Below are positions 17,933-29,326 of a DNA stretch of 64,000 bases, piece after piece. The DNA is taken from the NCBI RefSeq assembly GCF_026240095.1, contig NZ_JAPIVG010000002.1, forward strand, positions 310,001 through 374,000, given 5' to 3'. The DNA comes from Pedobacter sandarakinus. GTDB taxonomy: Bacteria; Bacteroidota; Bacteroidia; Sphingobacteriales; Sphingobacteriaceae. The first letter of the stretch is position 1. Each line of letters begins with the position of its first letter. The notes beneath the pieces are model-generated. The model worked only from the letters and a program-made list of their open reading frames with translations. It was not told where the DNA came from and did no database searches. A program made the position numbers and the translations under genes.

Positions 17933-19123
17933 ATGAATGCTGATGCGATAATTATTGGTGCAGGTGCTTGCGGGTTGATGTGTGCCGTGCAGGCTGGCTA
18001 CCTCGGCAAGAAGGTTATTGTACTCGAGAAAAATGAAAAACCAGGCGCTAAAATTCTAATTTCTGGGGGTGGCCGATGCAATTATACCAATCAGTTTGCT
18101 ACGGCCTCACAATTTATATCACAAAACCAGCATTTTATTAAATCTGCCTTTACGCAGTGGACAGTAGAGGATACCATAAGCTTTTTCGAAACTTACGGCA
18201 TTAATGGATCAGAAAAGACGCTTGGCCAACTATTTCCTGTTGATAAAAATGCAAGAGACGTTGTAGCTGTATTTACTTCTATTTGCGCAGATTTTGGCCA
18301 GGAAATAAGATGTAATGCTGATGTAAAAGACATCGAGATTGTAGACAATGCATACCGGGTTAGCTATTTGAAGAATGGAAAACTGGTTTTTTTGACTGCT
18401 GAAAAATTAGTGATAGCAACAGGTGGTTTACCTATACCGAAAATGGGCGCTACGGATTTTGCCTTGAGGTTTGCACGCAAGCACAACCTAAATATAATAG
18501 AAACCGCACCTGCTTTGGTTCCGCTAACCATCACCGGTAAAGACGAAGAATGGTTTGCACAACTTGCTGGTAACAGCGTTTTCTGTGAGGTAAGCAATAA
18601 CGAAATTTCTTTTGAAGAAAACATTCTATTCACCCATTGGGGCCTTAGCGGGCCTGCCATACTCCAAATTTCTTCGTTTTGGCGGAGAGGTGAGCTGGTA
18701 AATATCAACCTGCTGCCCCAACATGATATCATAGCTATACTTAACGAAGAGCGCAGAACCAACGGGAAAACATTATTATCAAGCCTATTAAATCGATATT
18801 ATACGAGAAAGTTTACCGATGCACTTGGAAAGTTTTTGCCACTTACTAAACCCGTTGCTGCGTTAAACAATGCCGACATTGATCTATTAGGCAAAACCAT
18901 ACACCAGTTTAAGGTAAAACCAGCTGGCGATAAAGGTTACGACAAAGCAGAAGTGATGCGTGGTGGAATTGATACCAATGAAATATCGTCTAAAACGCTC
19001 GAATGTAAAAAGCTGCCCAACCTATATTTTGGCGGCGAATGCCTCGATGTTACAGGTTGGTTAGGAGGCTACAATTTTCAATGGGCCTGGGCTAGTGGTT
19101 TCGTAATTGCGCAACAACTTTAG
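17933..19123 (+). CDS. BaiN/HI0933-type NAD(P)/FAD-dependent oxidoreductase
   Basis: This 396-residue flavoprotein starts with an FAD-binding Rossmann motif (AIIIGAGACGLMCAVQAG). It has the family hallmarks ISGGGRCNYTN, VIATGGLPIPKMGATDFA and the C-terminal YFGGECLDVTGWLGGYNFQW. The family is usually called HI0933-like or BaiN; its biochemical role in most bacteria is unclear, with bile-acid reduction described for BaiN itself. I start it at ATG 17933; a TTG three bases earlier is also in frame. It is divergent from purK and shares the palindromic promoter region. Confidence 0.9.
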   Translation: MNADAIIIGAGACGLMCAVQAGYLGKKVIVLEKNEKPGAKILISGGGRCNYTNQFATASQFISQNQHFIKSAFTQWTVEDTISFFETYGINGSEKTLGQLFPVDKNARDVVAVFTSICADFGQEIRCNADVKDIEIVDNAYRVSYLKNGKLVFLTAEKLVIATGGLPIPKMGATDFALRFARKHNLNIIETAPALVPLTITGKDEEWFAQLAGNSVFCEVSNNEISFEENILFTHWGLSGPAILQISSFWRRGELVNINLLPQHDIIAILNEERRTNGKTLLSSLLNRYYTRKFTDALGKFLPLTKPVAALNNADIDLLGKTIHQFKVKPAGDKGYDKAEVMRGGIDTNEISSKTLECKKLPNLYFGGECLDVTGWLGGYNFQWAWASGFVIAQQL

Positions 19124-19144
19124 TATTTATTTGACTTAGTCTTA

Positions 19145-19861
19145 TCACAAATAAACATCTGGCATAATTTCCCAAGCCCAGGGCTTTTTAAATGATTTGA
19201 AAGTTCTGAGTTGCGAGAAATACAAAACCTCGCTAGTTTTACGGTTACCGATATCCCGGCGATGTAAATTCCCCACCGTTGTAAATAACTCGCGGGTTTT
19301 AAAATCGTAAACCCTTTCTGTCATATCACCTGTATTTTGGTTGAAGTATAAATTAATAGCACTTGTTAAAAACCAGTCGTTATTCTCAAACTTAAAGGTG
19401 TAACCCAACTCCCAGCGCCACTCTGCACCTCCCTGAAACCTCAGGTAAAGTTGTTGGTCTTTTATGTCGATTTGATGGAGTGGGTCGCCCAATTTCCCGC
19501 CCTCAGCTGCACGTAAAATAAAATCATTGTTCTGGGTAGAGAGTTGATATTTGCCAGAAGATTGGTTCTTAAAAAATATTGCCAGAATTCTAGGCTTTTG
19601 TGTTTCCTTAATAATGTCAGAATGATTATCGCCATAAGCACGCGTCTCATCTATCGTCTTATCCGATTCGAAAATCAAAGCTAAATCTGCTGCACCGTCG
19701 TTATTTAAATCACCTGCGGTCTGATTAATTAATTTCCAGTCTGGTGGGATGAGTTGAGAAATGGTATTGCCTTGTGTTTTAACTTTTGGAAAGAAAAATG
19801 ACTTTTGAGCAAAAGCGCTGTTTGCAACAAGTAACAGCAGTAATAAGTTTAAAATCCTCAT
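19145..19861 (-). CDS. Secreted FG-GAP/VCBS-like protein of unknown function
   Basis: This 238-residue protein starts with a signal peptide (MRILNLLLLLLVANSAFAQ). After it comes a calcium-loop-like motif, AGDLNNDGAADLALIFES, of the kind found in FG-GAP/VCBS repeats. The rest is predicted beta-rich (YQLSTQNNDFILRA, LYLRFQGGAEWRWELGYTF). It probably sits in the periplasm or on the surface as a small binding or structural protein. A perfect minus-strand -7 box (TAAATTTG, 19912-19905) lies 43 nt before the ATG. It is convergent with the flavoprotein gene and appears to be monocistronic. Confidence 0.7.
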   Translation of the reverse strand: MRILNLLLLLLVANSAFAQKSFFFPKVKTQGNTISQLIPPDWKLINQTAGDLNNDGAADLALIFESDKTIDETRAYGDNHSDIIKETQKPRILAIFFKNQSSGKYQLSTQNNDFILRAAEGGKLGDPLHQIDIKDQQLYLRFQGGAEWRWELGYTFKFENNDWFLTSAINLYFNQNTGDMTERVYDFKTRELFTTVGNLHRRDIGNRKTSEVLYFSQLRTFKSFKKPWAWEIMPDVYL

Positions 19862-19904
19862 TCAGAAATAAAAGTGTTGATTTACTTATACAACGTTGAA
19901 ACAG

Positions 19905-19912
19905 CAAATTTA
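19905..19912 (-). promoter_or_regulatory. -7 promoter box for the FG-GAP-like gene
   Basis: The minus strand reads TAAATTTG, a full match to TAnnTTTG, 43 nt before the ATG at 19861. No clear -33 element was seen. Confidence 0.45.
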
Positions 19913-19994
19913 GTTTGTCTCAGATGCAGGCATTACTTTGATCTAGAGATCGAACCCATACATCATTAATAATTTTTAAGTCTTAAAATTCGAT

Positions 19995-20002
19995 TACTTT
20001 TG
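19995..20002 (+). promoter_or_regulatory. -7 promoter box for the radical SAM gene
   Basis: The sequence TACTTTTG matches TAnnTTTG. It ends 10 nt before TTG 20013 and 16 nt before TTG 20019, the two possible start codons, so the leader would be very short. Confidence 0.45.
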
Positions 20003-20012
20003 TAAAAAAAAA

Positions 20013-22220
20013 TTGCTTTTGAAAACTGAAGTCTTAGCCATAACACCACCTTTTACTCAATTAAACACTCCTTACCCGGCAACGGCCTATATTAAGGGAT
20101 TTTTAAACACTAAAAGTATTTTATCGTTTCAGGCAGATTTAGGAATCGAAGTAATTCTTGCACTCTTTTCTAAAAGTGGCTTAACCGACTTATTTGCCCA
20201 TGTAGAACGCTTCTGTTTGCCTAAAACTGATAATTGCAAACGGATTTATGCCCTTAAGGCCGATTATTTGAGAACAATTGATGCTGTTATTGCGTTCTTG
20301 CAGGGCAAAAACCCTACTTTGGCTTTGCAAATATGTGGTGATGATTTTCTGCCACAAGCCGCTCGCTTCGAACAATTGGAAGAATTGGATTGGGCTTTTG
20401 GTACAATGGGCACGCAAGATAAAGCAAAACATTTAGCTACGCTCTATTTAGAAGATCTTTCGGATTTGGTTGTGGAATGTGTTGATGAAAATTTTGGTTT
20501 TAGCCGGTATGCAGAACGTTTAGGGAGGAGTGCCAATTCTTTTGATTATTTATACGCTGCGCTATTAAATCCGCCAACTTATATTGATCGCATTCTGAGT
20601 TCGATCCTTCAAGAGAAACTAGCCCGATTGGAACCTAAACTGTTTTTGATCTCGGTTCCTTTTCCTGGTAACCTATATAGTGCCCTCAGGTGCGCACAAT
20701 GGGTTAAGGCCAATTTTCCTGAAATTAAAATTGCAATGGGGGGAGGTTTTCCCAATACAGAATTACGCTCATTGACAGATAGCAGGGTATTCGAGTTTGT
20801 CGATTTCATAACGCTTGATGATGGTGAACTGCCGATAGAATTATTAATTCAGAACATTGGCGATTCGATCCCTGATGAAATGAAAATGTATAAGCGTACA
20901 TTTTTGCTGGAAAATGGTAAGGTTGTATATAAAAATGATTCGTTTAGAAAAGATTACAAGCAGGCAGACGTTGGTACGCCGGATTATGCAGATTTGTTGT
21001 TAAGCGAATACATCTCAGTAATTGAAATTGTAAACCCGATGCACCGGATGTGGAGCGACGGACGTTGGAACAAACTGACCATGGCCCATGGATGTTATTG
21101 GGGGAAATGTACGTTTTGCGATATTTCTTTGGATTATATTAAAGTTTACGAGCCAGTACAAGCTGCACAGATAGTAGACCGCATTGAAGAACTCTGTACA
21201 AAAATCGGCCAGAATGGTTTCCATTTTGTAGATGAGGCTGCACCGCCTGCACTCATGCGTGAAGTGGCGTTGGAGATCATCAGGAGAAAATTGACTGTTA
21301 CATGGTGGACTAACATACGATTTGAAAAAAGCTTTACAGCCGACTTGTGTTTGCTTTTGAAAGCATCTGGATGTATTGCAGTATCTGGAGGGTTAGAAGT
21401 TGCTTCGGATCGATTACTGAAATTGATTGACAAAGGTGTTACGGTAGAGCAGGTGGCAAAAGTAACAAGGAATTTTACTGCAGCCGGCATTATGGTGCAT
21501 GCCTATTTAATGTATGGCTACCCAACGCAAACTGTGCAAGAAACGGTTGATAGTTTGGAAATGGTGCGGCAGTTATTTGAGGCGGGCACACTCCAATCTG
21601 GGTTTTGGCACCAGTTTGCCATGACTGCTCACAGCCCTGTAGGAATGTATCCTGACCAGTTTAATGTTGTGAAACAAACAACTGAAGTTGGGGCATTTGC
21701 TAATAACGATATAAACTATACAGACAAAACTGGAATTGACCACAACAGATTTAGTTATGGCTTGAAAAAATCACTTTTCAATTTCATGCACGGCCTTTGT
21801 TTTGATTATGAGCTACAGGATTGGTTCGACTTCAAAATTCCGCGAACAAAAATAGCACCTAATTTTATTGAAAGTGCATTAAACAGTGATGCTCATTTTA
21901 GTACGAAAACCACTGCCAAAGTAATATGGTTAGGCGGAAAACCAGACATAGCTTATGTTACTAAATCTAAAAAAGGCAACACCTGGGAGATGGCAACCCT
22001 CACATTTCACGACAAGCGAAAAAGCTTTACTATTCAAACCAGCAAAGAGGAAGGCATCTGGTTGGCAAAGATTTTAGATAAGGTCCATATTAGTAGCGAG
22101 AAGGTTTACACATTTGCAGAGATTAAAGTAGACTTCGAGCTTGGAATGCAAAATTTCGAATTGTTTTGGTACGCCAAGCCAGTAAATACGCTTAGACAGG
22201 CAGGTTTATTGGTTTTATAG
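20013..22220 (+). CDS. B12-binding-type radical SAM protein with CX4CX2C cluster motif
   Basis: This 735-residue protein has an N-terminal cobalamin-binding-like part (LGIEVILALF, PFPGNLYSALRCAQWV, IKIAMGGGFPNTEL) and a central radical SAM barrel. The iron-sulfur motif reads HGCYWGKCTFCD, so C361, C366 and C369 are spaced CX4CX2C, not the canonical CX3CX2C. Downstream barrel motifs (GFHFVDEAAPPALMREVAL, SGGLEVASDRLLKLIDKGV, AYLMYGYPTQTVQETVDS) are normal. No ATG is available near the front; the start is TTG 20013 or TTG 20019. The product is unknown; relatives act in methylation, rearrangement or cofactor synthesis. It stands alone between unrelated genes. Confidence 0.85.
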   Translation: MLLKTEVLAITPPFTQLNTPYPATAYIKGFLNTKSILSFQADLGIEVILALFSKSGLTDLFAHVERFCLPKTDNCKRIYALKADYLRTIDAVIAFLQGKNPTLALQICGDDFLPQAARFEQLEELDWAFGTMGTQDKAKHLATLYLEDLSDLVVECVDENFGFSRYAERLGRSANSFDYLYAALLNPPTYIDRILSSILQEKLARLEPKLFLISVPFPGNLYSALRCAQWVKANFPEIKIAMGGGFPNTELRSLTDSRVFEFVDFITLDDGELPIELLIQNIGDSIPDEMKMYKRTFLLENGKVVYKNDSFRKDYKQADVGTPDYADLLLSEYISVIEIVNPMHRMWSDGRWNKLTMAHGCYWGKCTFCDISLDYIKVYEPVQAAQIVDRIEELCTKIGQNGFHFVDEAAPPALMREVALEIIRRKLTVTWWTNIRFEKSFTADLCLLLKASGCIAVSGGLEVASDRLLKLIDKGVTVEQVAKVTRNFTAAGIMVHAYLMYGYPTQTVQETVDSLEMVRQLFEAGTLQSGFWHQFAMTAHSPVGMYPDQFNVVKQTTEVGAFANNDINYTDKTGIDHNRFSYGLKKSLFNFMHGLCFDYELQDWFDFKIPRTKIAPNFIESALNSDAHFSTKTTAKVIWLGGKPDIAYVTKSKKGNTWEMATLTFHDKRKSFTIQTSKEEGIWLAKILDKVHISSEKVYTFAEIKVDFELGMQNFELFWYAKPVNTLRQAGLLVL

Positions 22221-22309
22221 CAGGAGTAATCTTTTCAGATTTCTACGTCGGAGGCCAATCCTTTCAGCTAACTGAACAGCCTAGATTTATAAACCCGACC
22301 GTAACGAGA

Positions 22310-22332
22310 TGCCCCGATTTTTCATCGGGGCA
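22310..22332. repeat. GC-rich intergenic stem-loop
   Basis: The 9-bp arms TGCCCCGAT and ATCGGGGCA enclose a 5-nt loop. The surrounding stretch (GACCGTAACGAGATG before, GAAGTGGGGGCGGGGCTG after) is far more GC-rich than other intergenic DNA here. There is no T-tract directly after it on either strand, so it is not a standard terminator for glpF. It looks like a dispersed REP-like element, but only one copy is in the window. Confidence 0.4.
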
Positions 22333-22403
22333 GAAGTGGGGGCGGGGCTGCTTTAACCTACATGCACAGGCCTTGCTTTCCAAAAAAAAGAAAATATTAG
22401 ACA

Positions 22404-23135
22404 TTAAATTAGCAAGGCCAGATACGCTAATGCAGCCAAGCTGGCACCAATAATTGGCCCAACAATAGGCACCCATGCATACGGCCAATCGCTGGTTCCT
22501 TTACCTTTCATGGGAATTAGTGCATGTACAATACGAGGCCCTAAATCTCTTGCAGGATTAATAGCATAGCCGGTGGTACCACCTAAAGCCAGGCCGATTA
22601 CCCAAACTAGAAATGCCACTGGAATTGCACCCAAAGATCCCAGTCCGATAGGGGTTTTATCGTTTCCCATTTCTGCATTTGTAAAATAAAAAATCACAAA
22701 TATAAGGACGAATGTGCCGAGGATTTCTGAAAAAAGGTTCGACTTTAGATTGCGAATAGCGGGCGCCGTTGCAAATGGAGCGGCTTTCAAACCTTTATCA
22801 TCTGTGGCATCAAAGTGGTCTTTGTACATTAACCAAACCAGGAAAGAACCCACTATTGCCCCGCAAATCTGTGCTAAGATATAGTAGGGAACTTTTATCC
22901 AGTGAAATTTCTGTGCAATTGCTAAGGCAATGGTTACCGCAGGATTGAGGTGCGCCCCGCTGTATGGAGCGGCAATAACCACGCCGACAAACACCGCTAA
23001 AGCCCAGGCGGTTGTAATTACAATCCATCCGCTATTTTGGCCTTTGGTACCGTTAAGTACCACGTTGGCAACAACGCCGTTGCCTAATAAGATTAATAGG
23101 GCTGTGCCTACAAATTCTGCGACAAATTCTGTCAT
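22404..23135 (-). CDS. glpF: Glycerol facilitator (MIP/aquaglyceroporin) GlpF
   Basis: GlpF lets glycerol diffuse through the inner membrane. Both pore motifs are present: NPA in GAHLNPAVTIAL and NPARD in GYAINPARDLGPR, where the Asp after NPAR marks the glycerol-conducting subfamily. The pattern of six membrane helices and the length of 243 residues fit. It is last in the operon glpD-glpK-glpF, which couples uptake with phosphorylation. An AACCAAA box lies 8 nt before the ATG. Confidence 0.95.
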   Translation of the reverse strand: MTEFVAEFVGTALLILLGNGVVANVVLNGTKGQNSGWIVITTAWALAVFVGVVIAAPYSGAHLNPAVTIALAIAQKFHWIKVPYYILAQICGAIVGSFLVWLMYKDHFDATDDKGLKAAPFATAPAIRNLKSNLFSEILGTFVLIFVIFYFTNAEMGNDKTPIGLGSLGAIPVAFLVWVIGLALGGTTGYAINPARDLGPRIVHALIPMKGKGTSDWPYAWVPIVGPIIGASLAALAYLALLI

Positions 23136-23168
23136 GACGTAATATTTGGTTAGTTTATATTTTGGTCT

Positions 23169-26275
<3,107 letters not shown>

Positions 26276-26379
26276 TTATTTCCAAAAAATAATAAAACGA
26301 AACAATACGCAATTATAAGAAATCATTATCGAAATAATATTATATCCTGGTTAAAAAAATGTTAAATATTTTTATAAAT

Positions 26380-26387
26380 CAAATTTA
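26380..26387 (-). promoter_or_regulatory. -7 promoter box for the glpD-glpK-glpF operon
   Basis: The minus strand reads TAAATTTG, matching TAnnTTTG, with a 104-nt leader before the glpD ATG. The region between this box and the divergent regulator gene is AT-rich and would hold any operator; I could not single one out. On the plus strand, TATTTTG (26405-26411) is a one-base-short version of the box facing the regulator gene. Confidence 0.5.
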
Positions 26388-26435
26388 TACAGCTTTTTAT
26401 TTATTATTTTGCGACACACTTAATTAGAAAAGTTT

Positions 26436-27200
26436 ATGATGAATCTAGCTGAGCGGCATCAATTTATTTTAACTCGCCTACAGAAAGACCAATATATTAA
26501 TGTTGTAGACTTGTGTAAGGAATTGAAAGTGTCGTCGGTAACTATCAGAAAGGATTTAAAACTCCTTGAAGACAAAAATCTGTTGTTTAGAACCCATGGC
26601 GGGGCTACGGTTAATAACCCTTATACTGTTGACAGGCCCGTAAATGAGAAAGAAAAAATTCAATCTACCGAAAAAAATAAAATTGGTCTGGCAGCTGCAG
26701 GAATGCTCAATGATAACGATTCCATCGTAATTGCCTCTGGTACTACAGTTTATTATTTTGCTAAGAACATTCCTCCGGCAACAAATTTAACCGTTGTAAC
26801 TTCTGCGTTGAATGTTGCGTTAGAATTAATGAGGGAGCCGAGCATAGAAGTGATACAACTTGGCGGCTTATTGCGTAAAAGTTCTTCATCTGTAATGGGT
26901 AGCTATGCAGAGCAAGTTCTACAGGATTTCTACTTTAACAAATTGTTTTTGGGTGTGGATGGAATAGATCTCGACTTCGGTTTAACCACCACCAATTCGA
27001 TGGAAGCGCATTTAAATAGGAAAATGATTAGTGCCGCACAGCGTACTATTGTGCTTGCAGACTCTACAAAATTTGGTAAACGTGGATTTGGAAAGATATG
27101 CGGTTTAGAAGAAATAGACCATATTATTACTGATAAGGGAATTTCGGAACAAATTGTAAAACATTTGGAGAGTTTGGGTGTTACTGTAACTATTGTGTAG
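26436..27200 (+). CDS. DeoR/GlpR-family transcriptional regulator
   Basis: This 254-residue protein has an N-terminal DeoR-type helix-turn-helix (AERHQFILTRLQKDQYINVV, then LKVSSVTIRKDLKLLEDKNLL) and the conserved FRTHGGA linker. The C-terminal sugar-phosphate sensor domain includes GSYAEQVLQDFYFNKLFLGVDG and VLADSTKFGKRGF. Placed divergently from glpD-glpK-glpF, it is probably a GlpR-type repressor released by glycerol 3-phosphate; this is inferred from context. Two adjacent ATGs (26436, 26439) can start it. The response-regulator gene begins 43 nt after its stop. Confidence 0.92.
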   Translation: MMNLAERHQFILTRLQKDQYINVVDLCKELKVSSVTIRKDLKLLEDKNLLFRTHGGATVNNPYTVDRPVNEKEKIQSTEKNKIGLAAAGMLNDNDSIVIASGTTVYYFAKNIPPATNLTVVTSALNVALELMREPSIEVIQLGGLLRKSSSSVMGSYAEQVLQDFYFNKLFLGVDGIDLDFGLTTTNSMEAHLNRKMISAAQRTIVLADSTKFGKRGFGKICGLEEIDHIITDKGISEQIVKHLESLGVTVTIV

Positions 27201-27243
27201 CCGAAAACTGCTACAAATTGAACCAAAACAATATAATTTGAAA

Positions 27244-27636
27244 ATGGAAACTAAACGAATACACATTTTAGAAGACGACCAGGAAATAAGAAATGTAATA
27301 GAAATTCTTTTAAAAGAAGAGGGTTACGAATTACAATTATCTTCTACATTTGCAGAATTAAAGAAAAATATTCAAGATGCCATGCCAGACTTATTTTTGT
27401 TGGATGTAATGTTACCTGATGGAAATGGGGCAGAAATCTGCGAAGATTTAAAAACTGACATGTTCACCAAACATATCCCGATCATTGTGATGTCTGCGCA
27501 GAATAATAGTGAGCAAAAAGCTATAGCTGCTTTCGCAAACGATTACATTAGTAAGCCATTTGATATTGATGATGTTTTAGCTCGCATCAATGCACAGCTG
27601 AAAATAAGTAAAGAAAATAGTGTTACCAATAGTTAA
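27244..27636 (+). CDS. Single-domain response regulator (CheY-like receiver)
   Basis: This 130-residue protein has only a receiver domain: the acidic pair in HILEDDQEIRN, the phospho-acceptor Asp in LFLLDVMLPDGNG, the switch Ser in IIVMSAQN and the Lys in YISKPFD. There is no output domain and no histidine kinase nearby, so its partner is unknown. The frame is open upstream to 27193, overlapping the regulator gene, but ATG 27244 matches the normal start of a receiver. A bidirectional terminator follows. It could affect the neighbouring polysaccharide cluster, but that is only a guess from position. Confidence 0.88.
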   Translation: METKRIHILEDDQEIRNVIEILLKEEGYELQLSSTFAELKKNIQDAMPDLFLLDVMLPDGNGAEICEDLKTDMFTKHIPIIVMSAQNNSEQKAIAAFANDYISKPFDIDDVLARINAQLKISKENSVTNS

Positions 27637-27660
27637 CTAATACTGGAAATTTTATAAAAG

Positions 27661-27690
27661 AAAAAGGAGGCAATCGCCTCCTTTTTTTTT
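27661..27690. terminator. Bidirectional intrinsic terminator
   Basis: The stem GGAGGC (27666-27671) with GCCTCC (27676-27681) has a 4-nt AATC loop. It is flanked by an A-run on the left and a T-run on the right, so it works for both converging genes. Confidence 0.88.
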
Positions 27691-27706
27691 ATCTCTATAT
27701 TGGGTT

Positions 27707-28387
27707 TTATGCCTGCTTAACTTCAACGCCCTTATTAAACAGTACAAACCTTTTAGAATCGCTCACGCGTTGTGGGGTTGCAGGGTTAGAGATAAGTTTG
27801 TTGTCTTCTGTATTTTTATTGATGAAGACGCCAGCACCAACAATGTTATTCTCTCCGATAACAATATCTTCTTTAACAGCAGAATTTATCCCAAGGAATG
27901 AATTTTTGCCGATGGTTACATTTCCGGCAAGAATGTTTCCAGAAAGTAGCACATTATCGTGTACTTTAGAATGATGACCGATTCTAGACCCGATTAGCAT
28001 ACAATTATTACCGATGGTTACAAAGGGTTGAATATCACAGCATTGATCTATAAATACATTCTCACCAACGGTCAAATCGGGCCAGAAGTTTGCCTTAGAC
28101 GAGATATAATTGGCGAAACTATAGCCGGCGGTCTTCGCATTGTTGTATATTACAGTTCTGGCGCTATTTCTACCAATAGCCACATGCATTTTATTCTCGC
28201 TTGGCGGGTATAGCTTCTGTATCTCGCCAAAATTATATATGGGAATGTCGAGCAGTTTGCCGCCTTCGGGTTTTACATAGGCATCATCAACGCAGAAAGC
28301 TACAACTTCGTACGGACTATCATGAATAAAGGAGTAACAGATCAATTCTGCCATTTTTCCAGTTCCATAAATTATTAAATTATTCAT
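27707..28387 (-). CDS. NeuD/PglD-like sugar acyltransferase (left-handed beta-helix)
   Basis: This 226-residue protein has an N-terminal Rossmann-like PglD-type domain (NNLIIYGTGKMAELICYSF) followed by hexapeptide repeats (ITVGENVFIDQ-like coils: VTIGNNCMLIGSRIGHHSKV, VTIGKNSFLGINSAVKED, IVIGENNIVGAG). The His in IGHHSKVHDN fits the catalytic base of this family. Such enzymes transfer acetyl from acetyl-CoA to a UDP-amino sugar or to sialic acid. It lies on the opposite strand about 0.9 kb before the polysaccharide cluster and may supply an acetylated sugar to it, since that cluster has PglF-, PglE- and PglC-like proteins. O-acetylation is an alternative. Confidence 0.75.
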   Translation of the reverse strand: MNNLIIYGTGKMAELICYSFIHDSPYEVVAFCVDDAYVKPEGGKLLDIPIYNFGEIQKLYPPSENKMHVAIGRNSARTVIYNNAKTAGYSFANYISSKANFWPDLTVGENVFIDQCCDIQPFVTIGNNCMLIGSRIGHHSKVHDNVLLSGNILAGNVTIGKNSFLGINSAVKEDIVIGENNIVGAGVFINKNTEDNKLISNPATPQRVSDSKRFVLFNKGVEVKQA

Positions 28388-29326
28388 AGTTTGATTATTA
28401 AGCGTATTTAAAAAGATAATTCTAAAGTTAAATGTAAAACAAGCTTCTGCTATACTTCAGAAGTGTTTTGGTAATTGAATTACACATGTTTACAAGCCAG
28501 AATCTTGGCATTTATCCGACCGGATCAATCTGAGTAATTTCTTTTTAAATGATGTAAAATGGCTTTTTCAGCCGATGATGGTGTTTTATGCCTCGTGTTG
28601 TGGCATCGATGGTACATGACTCGCTGCAGTTACTCTCCGCAAATTAACTGAAAAATGTATCTCAGAGTTTACAGATCATTAACTTGAATTGCCAGCGCAT
28701 TCTGAACGTTGAATAGATATCGCTCACTTTATTTTTTTCAGCAAACAAGATATTCCACTTGTGCATGGCTTCACTATTAGGTCCAGTTCCACTGTGTAAT
28801 TGCCAATTCAATCAAATTGATTTTTAACTATGATTATTGATTTATAGGTGCATAATCACAAAAGGACTTATTAAATTAATTGTGTTGTAAAATCCAGAGG
28901 TTCTATTAATGAAGGTTACAACAGTCAAATACAAGCCTCTGTGATGATTATTTACATAAGTGCAAGATTTATTATGACACGTTAATTAACATGAATCAAT
29001 CAATGGAAGTGCCACAAAATCCTGTAGTATTAATCAGGTTTTTTAGATGAAGTACTAAAAATAAGAAGAAATATAAGGTTGATTACACGTTGTACACCAA
29101 TTAAAATCATTGCCAACCGCCGAGTTATAGTTTAAAAATTTACAGTTGTGAGATGATAATTTTTACAGATGGTGTGCATAGTGGTATTTGAGATTTTCAA
29201 CTATTGTAAATGTTGTTTTGCAATTATACAATTTAAAAGCAACATGGGTTGGGCTATAAAACTTTGGAGAGTAAATCTCTAGCTTAGTCTTATTAAAACA
29301 AACGCCAAAATCTAATTGATTGAGTC
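28388..29326. other. 939-bp AT-rich non-coding region ahead of the polysaccharide cluster
   Basis: No gene-like frame was found here on either strand; the longest ATG-started frame I read on the plus strand is about 30 codons (from near 28560) and is unconvincing. The region is rich in the hexamer TGTAAA or its complement TTTACA: 28432, 28489, 28553, 28668, 28886, 28951, 29139, 29162 and 29205. An imperfect -7-like box (AAACTTTG) lies about 55 nt before the first gene of the cluster. The region probably carries the cluster promoter and regulator sites; it could also hold an unrecognised RNA. Confidence 0.5.

Noticed and set aside
28560-28660. Short frame of about 30 codons starting ATGGCTTTTTCAGCC in the gap before the cluster
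   Set aside because: The composition is unlike a small membrane or ribosomal protein, there is no promoter box nearby and no recognisable family.
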